A DNA stretch of 60,000 nt from Lineus longissimus (taxonomy: Eukaryota > Nemertea > Pilidiophora > Heteronemertea > Lineidae): NCBI RefSeq assembly GCF_910592395.1, contig NC_088309.1:3786501-3846500 (forward strand), given 5' to 3'. The notes under the pieces are model-generated. The model saw only the letters and a list, made by a program, of their open reading frames with translations, ran no database searches and was not told the origin of the DNA. Position numbers and translations under genes: made by a program. Shown here one piece after another: positions 11,701 through 22,674 of the stretch; the stretch's first letter is position 1; each line of letters begins with the position of its first letter.

Positions 11701-14238
11701 CTGTTTCCTGAGTGTGGTTTCTGGTTTATTTACAGACGGTGAATGAGTCAGCTTCAATGCGTGACAGAATAGAATTCTTGAATGAGGCATCAGTCATGAA
11801 GTAAGTATATGTTTATGTTAGTGATTTTCACATCTGAATCTCGATGTTGACAAAGTCATTGAAATGAATTAGGTGAAATCTGTCAGGTCATTTATTTATT
11901 ACATTGTTTTAGTAATTCTCTTTGATTGGTGTTTTCAGAGCATTCTGTTGTAATCATGTGGTGAAGTTGCTAGGGGTCGTGTCCAAGGGCCAACCAACAT
12001 TAGTTGTCATGGAACTCATGGCAAATGGAGATCTCAAGAATTATCTCAGGATTCATCGGCCAGATGTTGAAGTGAGTATGAATTGGGGATGTCAAATTTC
12101 TGACTTTTGGCAGATTTCAGACTTGTTTCTATTACTAAATGCTAAATTTGATAGCTGGAATGGACAAAACTGTCTTAACTCTCTATGGATCTTTGAATTT
12201 TCAGGATTGGACCAAGAATAAGTATTTTAAAGGCACTTTTGTGCAAGCGAGAGCTGATCGATGTGGATGATTTTCGCAGCGGCCCTAAGATGGACAGATA
12301 AAGAAATACTTAGAATTTGGTCCTCCTGTCCTATGGTTCATCTTGTTTATGTTATTTTGCAGGACAATGAGGGTAGAAAACCACCTGGATTAAAACGTAT
12401 TCTACAAATGGCTGGAGAAATAGCAGATGGTATGGCATATCTAGCCGCCAAAAAGTTTGTTCATCGAGATTTAGCTGCAAGGAACTGCATGGTTGCAGAG
12501 GGGTTAACAGTAAAAATAGGAGGTACGTTTTATTTGTTGAAGTGGTAAAAAAACTTGCTGACAGCTGGTGATTTACAAGTATCAACTGAATTGTCTTCAC
12601 TTATCTTGCACGCTGGCCTGGTACAGTGTGACCTTGGTTGTCTTGACCAAGATATCTCCACTTCCCGCTGCAACAGTTAGGCAGGCGGCTGACATGGCAA
12701 TCGATGTGTTGATCAGCTCTCTGAACTGGTTTCCGGGGCAGATGATGAGTGGTCTTCTGCAGGAATGGCTCTTGTTGTTTTTTGGTTCGTTCCTCCTTGT
12801 TTGAAAAATGTCTTCACCCGATATCTGGATCTGGAGTAAGCCATTTTAACTTGGACGGCTTTTAGAATTTAGGGCCAGTGGCATGTTTTTCAAGTGATCA
12901 TTTCAATTTTTTTAATTATCTTTCAGACTTTGGTATGACGCGAGATATTTATGAGCGAGATTACTATAAGAAAGGTGGTAGAGGGTTACTGCCAGTACGC
13001 TGGATGGCCCCAGAGTCACTCAAAGATGGGGTCTTCACAAGTACATCTGATGTCTGGTGAGTGACAGATTGGTATTCTCCTCCCCCTAACTGAATCAAAT
13101 CTTATGTTTAATGTCGTCTATTGATAGTATAACTTATCAGTCCATCAAACACCCATTAAAATGGTTAAAGATTTATAATATGATAATCTAATATTTGGAC
13201 TGGTGGCGATTATCATCCGACTAATAACACTGGCCTATTCTGATTCCTTTCTGTAAACTTCGATGAGCTGCTCATTCAGTGCTACAACAAGAGCATTTCA
13301 GACCGGCATGCATTTATACACCTGGGTGGAGTGAGGCATTTTCATTTTTTTTCGTTTCTTGTTTCTTCAGGTCATATGGTGTGGTATTATGGGAAATGGC
13401 AACTCTTGCAGCACAGCCATACCAGGGTTTATCAAATGAACAAGTCCTCAAATTCGTCATAGATAAGGGACTCATGGAAAAACCAGAAGGTTGTCCAGAA
13501 AAATTGTAAGTAGCTATTGATTGAAATGAAAAACTTCAACTGGTTGACATTAACCAAAAAGTGCTTTGATTTTAATTGCCTGTTTTATTTTGCTATCTAG
13601 GGTATTTGACTTCAGTGACATGTTGTGTAACTTTAGCCTCATTTGCGTCTTCTTACTGTTTCAGGTTTGATCTCATGTGTTTGTGTTGGAAGTATAACTC
13701 AAAACAAAGGCCAACCTTCAATGAAATAATTGAGATTCTTGTGCCGGACTTATCTCCTGAGTTCTCCGAGCTTTCGTACTTCTTCAGTGAATCTAATCGA
13801 CGCCATGACTTACAAGAGGCAGCTGAGGAGTGCTGCCCTCTTACGGGGACAGAGGATACTAATCCTGAAGCCATTATGATGGCAGAGCTAAACTGTGACA
13901 GTGTTAATGAGGCAGACCCTGAGATGGGTTTACCATGTAATCACATATCAAACAGTCCAACACATGGCAATTCCAGTAGAAACTCAAACTATTCAGATTC
14001 GAAGTCCAAAAATAAACAAAAGGAGAAGCGACCAAAAGACTGTGCATTGAATCAAAGCTCGCCGTCTACGAGCAATCGTAATCCAAACTGTTCTGTTAGT
14101 AGTCCAAGTTCATCAGACGGGAGTAAGAGTGATGGTAGCAAAGCAAGCATGAGAAGTAATGGTAGTGCGTATTCCCATATGAATGGGTTAGCCAATGGTC
14201 ATGTCAATTCACCAATTCAACAACTTACGGAGTGCTAG
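2585..14238 (+). CDS. Insulin/IGF-like receptor tyrosine kinase (3' part, multi-exon)
   Basis: Receptor for insulin-like peptides at the plasma membrane; autophosphorylates and signals through PI3K and MAPK. Exons that I could chain: 2585-2796, 3164-3293, 4225-4278, 4807-4842, optional 5928-5969, 7081-7104 and 7244-7336, then 8267-8433, 8772-8942, 9236-9733, 9904-10046, 10296-10470, 10766-10945, 11285-11436, 11736-11800, 11939-12071, 12363-12522, 12927-13056, 13371-13505, 13665-14238. Every junction is GT/AG and the frame holds throughout: 3274 nt, one base completing a codon begun upstream, then 1090 codons and TAG (1037 without the three optional exons). Domain order matches vertebrate INSR/IGF1R. 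The gene is 5'-truncated by the window edge, not broken. Whether it is the only insulin receptor of the species cannot be seen. Confidence 0.95.
3164..4842 (+). CDS. Receptor exons: first half of FnIII-1
   Basis: Three short exons, 3164-3293, 4225-4278 and 4807-4842. They encode a beta-sandwich segment with [23 protein letters not shown] and TEWKSVDI, matching strands of the first fibronectin III domain of insulin receptors (WEPYWP, GFMLFYKEAP, DACGSNSWTVVDI in the family). Donors are gtaagt, gtaagt and gtagct; phases agree across the chain. The domain resumes at 8267 after a loop where three optional exons may enter. Confidence 0.9.
5928..5969 (+). CDS. Candidate cassette exon 1 of receptor FnIII-1 (42 nt)
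   Basis: Acceptor ctcctttccag and donor gtacaa flank 42 nt that read [14 protein letters not shown] across the junctions. The length is a multiple of three and the phase equals that of the neighbours, so inclusion or skipping keeps the frame. No vertebrate counterpart is known to me, and the human-like length is reached without it. It could be a decoy pair of splice sites. Confidence 0.4.
7081..7104 (+). CDS. Candidate cassette microexon 2 of receptor FnIII-1 (24 nt)
   Basis: A pyrimidine-rich acceptor (tttctttcag) ends at 7080 and a donor gtgagt starts at 7105. The 24 nt read RYADLSGE across the junction and keep the frame of the receptor. Such a short segment with both sites strong is suggestive but can arise by chance. 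Confidence 0.4.
7244..7336 (+). CDS. Candidate cassette exon 3 of receptor FnIII-1 (93 nt)
   Basis: Ninety-three nucleotides open in the receptor phase, reading [20 protein letters not shown] then [11 protein letters not shown]. The donor is gtacgt; the acceptor is the less common aag after a T-rich tract. Shifting the acceptor by two bases gives an immediate stop, so only this site works. The segment is acidic, without cysteines, and would enlarge a loop before the conserved [13 protein letters not shown] strand. Confidence 0.5.
7591..7905. repeat. 22-bp minisatellite in a receptor intron
   Basis: The unit attgcttctgaattccaaag plus tc is tandemly repeated about seven times between roughly 7620 and 7775, nearly identical in the core. 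Degenerate relatives extend to about 7905. It lies in the intron between the third candidate cassette exon and the constitutive exon at 8267. The open frame through it is a by-product of the repeat. Confidence 0.9.
8267..8942 (+). CDS. Receptor exons: end of FnIII-1 and start of FnIII-2
   Basis: Exons 8267-8433 and 8772-8942. The first carries [19 protein letters not shown], the typical GLKPWTQYA strand of FnIII-1, and ends VYFKTDPE. The second carries [20 protein letters not shown], matching the KPPSDPNGNITHYLVFW pattern that opens FnIII-2, and ends DYC. Donors gtgggt and gtgagt; one base is carried over at each junction. Confidence 0.93.
9236..9733 (+). CDS. Receptor exon: insert domain, alphaCT, furin site, rest of FnIII-2
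   Basis: A 498-nt exon with several diagnostic motifs. KCCACPKT (cysteines coded at 9310-9321) is the inter-alpha-chain disulphide triplet (CCxC). FENYLHNYV (9379-9405) is the alphaCT helix that completes the hormone site. RKRSKR (9445-9462) is a furin-type site, so the precursor should be cut after 9462 into alpha and beta chains. An acidic run, [11 protein letters not shown] (9535-9567), follows in the beta-chain part of the insert. [17 protein letters not shown] then closes FnIII-2. The vertebrate cleavage motif is RKRR; here the last four residues RSKR fit the furin rule. Confidence 0.95.
9904..10470 (+). CDS. Receptor exons: FnIII-3
   Basis: Exons 9904-10046 and 10296-10470. They encode a third fibronectin III domain with [20 protein letters not shown] and then [20 protein letters not shown], ending in a WTRP strand. 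This corresponds to PNGLIVLYEVSY and [21 protein letters not shown] in the family. Donors gtaagt and gtaggc. Several N-x-S/T sites are visible, fitting an extracellular domain. Confidence 0.94.
10766..10945 (+). CDS. Receptor exon: transmembrane helix and NPEY juxtamembrane motif
   Basis: After [10 protein letters not shown] comes a hydrophobic helix ([20 protein letters not shown]) and a KKK stop-transfer, then [15 protein letters not shown] is the phosphotyrosine docking motif used by IRS and Shc PTB domains in this family. The exon ends one base into a codon before gtaag. Confidence 0.95.
11285..13505 (+). CDS. Receptor exons: tyrosine kinase domain
   Basis: Six exons: 11285-11436, 11736-11800, 11939-12071, 12363-12522, 12927-13056, 13371-13505. 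All catalytic elements are intact: GQGSFG nucleotide loop, VAVK lysine, catalytic loop [11 protein letters not shown] (aspartate codon split between 12522 and 12927), and an activation loop [12 protein letters not shown] with the three regulatory tyrosines of insulin receptors. [15 protein letters not shown] and [15 protein letters not shown] follow. Intron positions inside VAVK, DFG and the tryptophan after SDV are clean GT/AG. The domain ends in the next exon. Confidence 0.97.
11475..11670 (+). mobile_element. tRNA-headed SINE-like element in a kinase intron
   Basis: A tgacatagtagtcag box resembling a tRNA A box is followed by a C run and a B box ggttcgactcc at 11556-11566. The body tggtgtccttaagcacacaa then cttaaccct follows, a conserved tract common in SINE bodies of marine animals (recognition from memory). 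It lies in the intron between the exon ending VAVK and the next. The boundaries are approximate. Confidence 0.55.
13665..14238 (+). CDS. Receptor last exon: end of kinase and C-tail, stop
   Basis: Starts after tttcag with the codon split from 13505. [18 protein letters not shown] closes the kinase C-lobe (MCWQFNPKMRPTF in the family). The tail is about 150 residues, rich in Ser, Asn and Lys. It contains YSHMNG at 14170-14187, the counterpart of the conserved YTHMNG at the end of vertebrate insulin receptors and a YxxM site for PI3K p85. The stop TAG is at 14236-14238. I see no other YxxM in the tail. Confidence 0.95.
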
Positions 14239-15893
14239 CAGAGCTAATCGTGTTGATATAGTCCTGTCATTTTTGCTACGTTAAGCGATTTTGGATACTG
14301 TGCATCATTCGTGTGTCTGTTAGTGGATTCATTATGTGTCCCTTATCGGGCTTTGGATACATCGAGTGTTATACTCCACAACATGGATATAGATGTTCTT
14401 TCCAATATTGTGGACCAGGTACATGTAATGTTGAAACCATTTCATATTCGAAATTTGGGTGGCAGCCGCGAACATTAAACTCGCGAAAATTTCAATTCTA
14501 ATGCATTACCCATTAGATTTTGGCAGCAAATGAAGAATTTGGTCAACTGCAAAATGAAGTCTGTAAACTCTTGGCTTAACATTACCTGGTTCACAGTATG
14601 TGTATTCCCTTGTCTGTGTTCTCTTTGTTTGAATGCTGTTAGTTAGGCTGCAGCTGCCAGTTTTATTTATCTGGATCAGTCAATCCCTGGGATGTACTTA
14701 ATCTTTGGGATGGACAGCATTTGAGTGAGTCATTTGGAACTTAAAGATTTCATTCAACAATAGTTGCAGGAAGGAAGAGTTCATTTACTAAGTTATTTTT
14801 AACATAGGGGGAGGAGTAGCAAGTTGACATACTAATTCAGCCAAGAAATAACCCCATTTCTTGGCAGATCAGAATTGACCAGCCTAAATAACAAAAAGTT
14901 GGCTGATAGATTCTTCTTTCCTGTAATTATCACAAAGGTTACTTTACACATTTTCAAATGGAACTTTCATGACCAGTGCTTTTGCCTATCAATTAAGTTT
15001 CAAAATAAACCATTATAGATTATATTGTCAATGTGAGGATGTTATAAGATGTTTGCAGTCAAATGCCCAACTGTCCTTGATTTCCTATGCGATTGGTGCT
15101 AGATAAATTAAAGGTTTTTTTATTGATTATTGAACACAAAATGAGCTGACGTTTTTACCACATGCTAATATTTATTGATGGTTAATGACTAGTAGCTGAT
15201 GATTGGCATAAATTATGATAAAAAAACCAAGGATTAGATCGGAAAAACGGGATATTGTATTAAAATCTGGGAAACGATAGGGCAATGGGAGATTGTTTGT
15301 ATCAAATTGATGCTGAAATCAGTGCAAAACCTAAGAACAAAGTTTCTGTAAATCGTGAAATTTACAGTAAAATGTGAAAATATTGGGATGTTGTCACACC
15401 GCCGGGGAACTCTAAGATCAGTGCACTACCATAACCAGTTTGTAAAATGATCATGATGGATGTTTGTGCAAATATTTCTATGTACCACAGTATTTTTATT
15501 TTCATATCGAGAGACAATATGACTATATAGTGTGATGAAATTGTTGAATTTCGTCAATGGATTGTATTTTGGAGATGATTTTGTTTATAGTCTGGGATGA
15601 AGGATGAATTTTACAGTCTTTGAATGACAATAGTTTATGCGCTACCAGTGGGCAGTTCCAGAATACAATCATTCGATGCTGATCCACTAATGGTGACATC
15701 CACTAACTGACTGAGAGTCAAATTCGCATATCATTGCTCCATGTAGAATGATTCCTTTTGTACATGTAAATCCAATCAAGTTATCTTGATAACTGATCTT
15801 TTGCGAGAATGGGTTTTTGTCACTATTGTACAATGTTGTATTTTGTAATGTGTTTGACTTCTGTTATCATGAAAATTTGAACTTATTGTTAGA

Positions 15894-15899
15894 AATAAA
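15894..15899 (+). terminator. Proximal polyadenylation signal of the receptor gene
   Basis: AATAAA, followed within 20 bases by a GT-rich stretch (ggtgttttt), which fits a cleavage signal 1.66 kb after the stop. Confidence 0.5.
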
Positions 15900-18800
15900 C
15901 AGGTGTTTTTAGGATTTGTGTAATATTCATGGTCTAAGAACCTTAGAATTCCGGTGACGAAACTTTTTCTTGGTTTTGATGTTGTTGCAACTTGTTACAT
16001 ATGTGTACGAAGGCACCTTGAAGTCGCCCAAGGATTCTAGATGGACATGTGGTTGCTAAATCAATTTGCCCTTCACACCCGCCACAACTGGCTCAAGGGG
16101 TAACCCGTCGATTGACCTTGGTGTCATTTCTAAAAAACTGTTCTGTGCATATCCTTGATGATTTCTCGGTTCAAGCCAGGCAAACAGCAGTATGATTCAG
16201 CAAGATACAATATCACAATATTTATATGTATGTGAAATGCTGTACATTTTGTGTAGGAGCGTTGTGTATTTTTATATTCGGCCATGTGCCGGCACAGGTT
16301 AATCAAGCTTTTGCCAGTCATGCCCATTCATCTAGCTGTGCCAAACATGATGAGTAGAGACCAATGCAGGCTGATTGGCAGACGACATATGTAGCTGGAT
16401 CTGGCTACAAGTTGCCAATCAAGAAACCTTGCCTGACTGCCCAAATGAGGAATTGTCTAGCCTCATTGAAGTGACTACTTGCGTTTGGGGCCATTTCAAA
16501 ATTGATTGATGTCGCTTGGGGTAATTCCAGGAAGATGGGGTTTGCCGTTTAGGATTTTAGGTTTGTGACTATGATTTATTTGGCAAAATCCATGTTTCCT
16601 GATGATTCCTTGTTTGGCTATGGAATGGGAAGGGGGCGAGAGAAAAGCATCACTTATCAGGTTTTCTATGACATAAAGTAATTTTGAGATGGTCCCTTAT
16701 TTGAGATTATGCTGTTGGCAACTCGAATTCATCATAAAATGATAAAAGGATAATTTATAATTTCTGTGAAGCCTGTAAATATTGTAAACAAATTTTGAAG
16801 TCGAAGTGTAAATAACCATTTTGTTTACTGTGCATGTTGTGGACTATAAGAGACATGAGTTCCTGTGGTATATTTGTAAAAAGAGCTCTTAAGAGAACTG
16901 CGGTAAATGTACATGACAAAAAACGTTTCCATTTTTTGATTGGGGTTGCATATGATAGTCTTTTTCACTCGAATTACTCCTGTCAATTCCATGTCTGTAT
17001 GAATGGAATACTTCTTCTTTGTTTTTATGCATAGGTAATCCTAGTCAGGCACATATGAAATGGGTTTGATCAGTTCATAACTTGGAGCTCAGCAAACTGA
17101 GACCAAGTGAGAAATCTTTCTACATTTCCGACACCAACATGTTTTGATAGTTCTTTTCTTTGTTGTCCTCTGAACCAAACACACCCTCCACAGCTTCACT
17201 CAAACTGGTTTTGCAGTGTACAACAGAGTTCCGCAGTGAAGTTTATTCGCGAACATATTTGCTATACAGTGCTATTTTAGTTTGTTCTGTTTTATTTTGT
17301 CACATTTCACTAAGGATGTATTAGAAAGGCACCACCTTGCATAAGATTTTAATTCTTTTCCTTCTTTTGGTAATATTTGCCTTTTCACTTGATATCTTAA
17401 CCAGAAATATTTTGTGTGATTTTATTGTTCATTTACATCTATTTTGTTCTGTTTTTATCTCCTTTAAAAACCTTTGTTATCTTAAATGGCTAATACTAAA
17501 TTGTATTACTTTTGAGGAGAAGCAAGTTTTGTTTGTTATAGTCAAAATGATTTAGTTATGGTTGGGAGGGAGCGAGAAAAACCAGGCTGGTAGCAAGTAT
17601 TTTTGACAATGAATCATTTGAACCAAATTTTGTACAGCTTTGACAAAGATTCAGCATATGCCACTTAAAAAAACCAATGTAGGTCACAGCATGCTTTGTT
17701 AGGTCTCCGTAAAGATCTCTTATCATCTTTGATATGCATTTGTTGACTTTTGCAACACTACCACCACACAGATATGTGCGGTTTCCTCAGAGATAGTCTT
17801 TAAGGAGGAGCATGTCGCGACATAATGCCGAGTCTGCACTTGCGATGTATACCGTTCCTGTATTATGGACTGTGTTATGTCAATATTTTGTGAAACATGT
17901 ACATCTCCGAATCAGCGGTTGTATAGGAATACGTGATCTACATTCTTGTAAAAGTGCCCTGCTGGCATTAACTCAGTCTTGAGGCTTCTCCTTTTGATTT
18001 CTGTCAACTACCAGGAATTCAATTACACACCACCTGCACATGTACAGAGGGCAAAACTATGACTCATTAGAAACCTACTGGAATGTAGTATTATATTGTT
18101 TCCAGTGTGTAACACCATTGCCTTTCATATAGAGATGTCATATCTATACACTTATGATGGCTGTCAGTAATCCGCATAACTCCTTTCCGAAGATAGTATC
18201 GCCTCTTATGAACTGATAAGGTTATACACCTGCAGCCTGTACATCTCTCTGTACAGAAATCTTAGCCTGTATGCACTGAAAATGGGTGTAAAATCAGTGA
18301 ATTTGTGCCGTGCCAGTGGCTCAGGAACATCAAAATCACTGACACGACAAACTTCAATATTCTACTCTTGGTGATTATCAAGCCTGTGTTGAACTCTTTT
18401 CACCTGTCATAAAATGATGAAATTCATGCAGACAGTTTCAAAAGGAGCAGAAAAAGATTTGATTTGAAACTGTTAAATGTGACTAAGACATTGTTTACTG
18501 TGATATAGAGAAACATTCCTCATTTGTGGCAAGCACAGTATGCAGCACAGAGAGGCTTCTATGTCTTTGATAATGATGTTCAAGACTTGGCAAGAAATAT
18601 GAGTGACTAAATATACTCCATTTCATAAAAAATGGCCCTGCACGCGAAACAAAAATGACTAGGAAGATTTGTCAATATTTCATGAAAAATGACTTCTACT
18701 CGGTCACGCTTTAGTCGTTCTGACAAAGTAAGTAGTTTTAGATACTTTGGACTGTCTGATGAAATGTATTGTTCAAATATATTTTCTGTGAAAAGTCACC

Positions 18801-19427
18801 AAAAATCATTTTTTTCTTCAAATGGATTATAGTTGTGCAATGGTACAAATGCTGACTGAAAGTTCTTTTGTTACTGTAAATGTGGTCAGGAGCTGCCTAG
18901 AATTCCAAGTTGGCTGCACCAATACAAGCTAGTAGCTCCTGACCAACTTGTCAGTATTGCTGTTTACCCTTTCCTATCAGTACTGTGCTAGTATGTTTCT
19001 TGGAAAAGAATAGTCTCATCAAGAGAAGGGAGGGGGAATTGAAAGGGAAATCATCTCTCCTTACGAAAAGTTTGCTAGCTTTTGATGACCAGTACCCTGG
19101 TAATACCTGAAGTTTCATTGCAAAACGTGATGAATGTCAAATCCAATATTTCGAGTTAACCCATATCATGACAAGTTTGTCTTCTCAATTTCATAGCAAT
19201 GAGGGCAGCAGGAAGAACCCAGTACATTTTCAAATAAATTCTTAACTTTGAAGAAATGGATATGTCTCATTTTGCAATGAAACTCCTGACACCTTGTTTA
19301 ACTCTTTAGTGCTTGAATATCTGTATGATGTGTTTGGAGGCTGTTTGTGTTCAGGGCTCCGTGTGACACTACAGATACTTTTTGCAAGTTTTAGCAACTT
19401 GTGATTGTCAACAGACCAGTTGTATCA

Positions 19428-19433
19428 AATAAA
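19428..19433 (+). terminator. Distal polyadenylation signal of the receptor gene
   Basis: AATAAA followed by a T/G-rich tract (tgttgctagagttgtttgg). It lies just before the satellite block begins, so it may be the outer limit of the transcript. Confidence 0.45.
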
Positions 19434-19489
19434 ACATTTATTTAACTAATCTGTTGCTAGAGTTGTTTGGTTTTGTCAATATATATGAC

Positions 19490-20980
19490 TGTGCATCAGG
19501 TGTACAGTGTCTCCTCATTATTAAGAGATCTTGATTGTGGCAGTACAGCAATGTTACCAGTGAATGGTTTTTCACCATCACAGATTCTCAAGATCTTGTG
19601 AATGTGATTGTGGTATAAAGGTTTTCCCACCACGGGCCATAAAGAGTGATCATGACAGCCAGCAGCCAAAGGTTCCCACCTTGACAGACTCAGTGAGTGG
19701 TTGTGACTTTGTCTCTGGTATATATGGTGTCCCACCATCATTTAAACACCTGGTTGTGATAGTCCAGCCAACAGTCAATGTCAGTCAAATGCGAGTGGTT
19801 GTGACAGCGTCTCTCTTATACAGTGTCTCTCCACAATCAAGAGATCCTGAGTGCGACATTGCAGCAATATTACCAGTCAATGGTTTTCAATCATCAAAGA
19901 CTAGCAAGATGTAGTGACTGTGTCTTCGGAATAAAGACCCAGTCAACAGTCCAGAAACCAGCCATGAGGCTCGGTCAGTGGTTGTGACCACATGTGTCTT
20001 TGGTTTACATAGTGTGTCCCCACCACCAAAAAGAGTCTGATTGGGACAGTACAACATCAAGCCAATGGCTTGCTTAGCGATCTGTTGTGACTGTGTCTTT
20101 GGTATACGTGGTGTCCCACCATCATTTAAGCACCTGGTTGTGACCGTCCAGCCACCAGTCAATGGTGTCCAACCATGACAGGCTTTGCGAGTGGTTGTGA
20201 CTGTGTCTCTCTTATACTGTGTCTCGCACAATCAACCTGATTGTATCAGTACAGCAACGTGACCAGTCAGTGGTTTTCCACCTTCACAGGCTCGGCAAGG
20301 TGTTGTGACAGTGTCTTTGGTTTAAAGGCTGTCCCGCTATCGTAAAGAGCCTGATTGTGACAATACAACAACCAGTCAATGGTTTCCCACCATGAGAAGC
20401 TCGGTGAGTGGTTGTGACTGTGTCACTGGTGACAGTACACCAACCTACCAATCAATGGTTTTCCACCATGGCAGGCTCGGCGAAGTGTTGTGGCTGTGTC
20501 TTGGTATACAGGGTGTCCCACCAACGGAAAGAATCTGATTGTGACAGTTCAACCAGCCAATGGTTTTCCGCCATCACATACTCAGCGAGATGAAGTGACA
20601 TGGCGGTTTTCTATTATCACAGGCTTTGTGAGTTGTTGGGACTGTGCCTCTGGCATATGGCTCTGATGATGGCAACCATTGGCTGCTTGCTGTACTTTAC
20701 CATCACTTGCTCGCCAAATGGTGACCTTGCCTTTTCATGATCCGAATCTGGTTGTGACAGGACAACAACCAGCCAAATGGTTTTCCACCACCTCAAGCTC
20801 AGCGACTGGTTTTACTGTGTCTCTGGTGTAGTGTCTCTCCACAATCAAGAGATCTTGATTGTGACAGTACAGCTATGTTATCTTCCAATGGATGTCCACC
20901 ATCACAATGCGCTCAGAGTGTGGAAAACCCATCACAGGCTCACCTAGTTGTTAGAAATGTGTCCCTGGTATCCCTTACAA
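19490..20980. repeat. Degenerate tandem repeat, unit about 110 bp, block 1
   Basis: Recurring words, always in the same order, are: atggttttccaccatcac, aggctcggcgagtggttgtg, actgtgtctctggtatac, ggtgtcccaccatc, gattgtgacagtacagcaac. The spacing is mostly near 105-115 bp but irregular. Copies are diverged by substitutions and small indels. The open frames on both strands here follow the repeat and look non-coding. A second block of the same family lies at about 22190-22620. Confidence 0.8.
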
Positions 20981-20999
20981 AAATGATCAGGGATTCACC

Positions 21000-21665
21000 A
21001 TGAGACACATTTTTCCTGAGGGAAGAGACGGCCAGGTTGTGCATGTCTTCGCAAGCATAGTGAGATGATAGCTCAGACCAAGGGGCCTTGGTGTCTGCGG
21101 TATAGAAGCGATGGCCAGGTTGTGCCTATCTTCACAAGCATAGTGAGATGATAGCTCAGACCAAGGGGCCTTGGTGTCTGCGGTATAGAAGAGACGGCCA
21201 GGTTGTGCTTGTCTTCACAAGCATAGTGAGATGATAGCTCAGACCAAAGGAGCCTTGTTGCCTGCGATATAGAAGAGACGGCCAGGTTGTGCTCGTCTTC
21301 ACAAGCATAGTGAGATGATAGCTCAGACCAAAGGAGCCTTGTTGCCTGCGATATAGAAGAGACGGCCAGGTTGTGCTTGTCTTCACAAGCATAGTGAGAT
21401 GATAGCTCAGACCAAAGGAGCCTTGTTGCCTGCGGTATAGAAGAGACGGCCAGGTTGTACCTGTCTTCACAATCATAGTGAGATGATAGCTCAGACCAAG
21501 GGGCCTTGGTGTCTGCGGTATAGAAGAGACGGCCAGGTTGTACCTGTCTTCACAAGCATAGTGAGATGATGACTCAGTCTAAGGCACTAGGCCATGGTGC
21601 CTGCGGTAAGAGACGGCCAGGTTGTACCTGTCTTCACAAGCATAGCGAGGTGATAGCTCAGACCA
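21000..21665. repeat. Tandem repeat, 83-84 bp unit, eight copies
   Basis: Measured by the word gccagg, starts fall at 21031, 21114, 21197, 21281, 21365, 21449, 21532 and 21616, so the unit is 83 or 84 bp. Each copy reads gagacggccaggttgt, then cttcacaagcatagtgagat, then gatagctcagaccaa, then a ccttg/tgcggtatagaa segment. Copies are very similar. The central 84-bp copies give a periodic 28-residue open frame on the minus strand, a consequence of the unit length. Confidence 0.93.
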
Positions 21666-22019
21666 TTTCTACAACCTTGATCCCTTCATGACCCCTTAAT
21701 GTTTTAGTCTGGTGTTTTAACATGACTTGATACTGGTTCGTTCGCATTGTTTACGATGTAACTCCATATGTCTCCCTCGTTACCGGTCTAGTGATACTGC
21801 GACACATTTATACGCCAGCATGATAATAGATGAATTCCAGAGTAGTATTTTTATGTGATTGAGAGTGACTTTGATCTCCTGCTCTCCTCGGTCAGATGGA
21901 CAGCTACACAAAACTAGAATCCTGGAGAAAAGACAACCTGGATCATGTTACATCTAGTCGAGACAAGGTACAGATTACATGACACATCAATCTTGTAGTG
22001 ACATGTTACACCCTGTAGT

Positions 22020-22115
22020 GGAACACGACAGACCCCGTCCTTGGATGGCACATCCAGGGAAGACCTGTCAGACCACGTCCTTGGATGGCACATCCAGGGA
22101 AGATCTGTCAGACTC
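22020..22115. repeat. Short direct duplication
   Basis: The segment ccgtccttggatggcacatc followed by cagggaaga and ctgtcagac occurs twice in a row (about 22037 and 22076), a 39-bp direct repeat between the larger satellite blocks. Confidence 0.8.
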
Positions 22116-22189
22116 TGAAGAAATAATTGATCGTGATCCCGAGATTGATGTGTCATGTAATCAGATTTCAAAATGCTGAATCCCTGATC

Positions 22190-22620
22190 ATTTTCGTAAG
22201 GGATACAGGGTGTCCCCACCACCATAAAGAGTCAGACTGCTACATAGACACAACCCCCGATGGTTTTCCACCATCACACTCACAGACTTGGTAATATGTT
22301 GTGACTGTGTCTTTGGTATACAGGGTGTGTCCCGACCATCAGAAAAACCCTGATTATGAAAGTTCAACAACCTGCCAATGGTTTACCACTAGAACAGGCT
22401 CGGTGAGGAGTTGCTGTGGCTATGTCTCTGGTCCATAAGGTCGCCATTCCATCAGAAACAGCCTGATTGGAGCAACCAGTCAATTATTTTTCCACAACCA
22501 CGGGCTCAGCGAGTGGTTGGGATTGTGTCTCTGCCATAGAGTGTCTATCCACGATAAACCATGGATGGTTGCTGTTTTGTCACAATCATGGTCCTCGCAA
22601 TGGAATGGCGACCCCATACT
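22190..22620. repeat. Degenerate tandem repeat, block 2 of the 110-bp family
   Basis: Same words as the block at 19490-20980 (gatggttttccaccatcaca, gttgtgactgtgtctttggt, cagggtgtgtccc, cctgatt). It shows that the 110-bp family flanks the 84-bp array on both sides. Confidence 0.7.
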
Positions 22621-22674
22621 TCACAGTATGACAGAGTCGCAGTCACAACTCGCTGAGCCTGTGATGGTGGACAA

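Larger units (their letters stand above)
14239..19450 (+). other. Receptor 3' UTR and downstream flank
   Basis: No coding exons are seen. Two good polyadenylation contexts are present: AATAAA at 15894-15899 followed by gtg/ttt-rich sequence, and AATAAA at 19428-19433 followed by a GT-rich tract. The UTR could therefore be about 1.7 kb or 5.2 kb. A short stem (ggtcaggagct at 18884, agctcctgacc at 18934) occurs in the distal part. Open frames here are short and without features. Confidence 0.6.

Noticed and set aside
19564-20593. Several open frames of 60-116 codons on both strands
   Set aside because: All follow the degenerate 110-bp repeat and share its periodic words; no coding signal.
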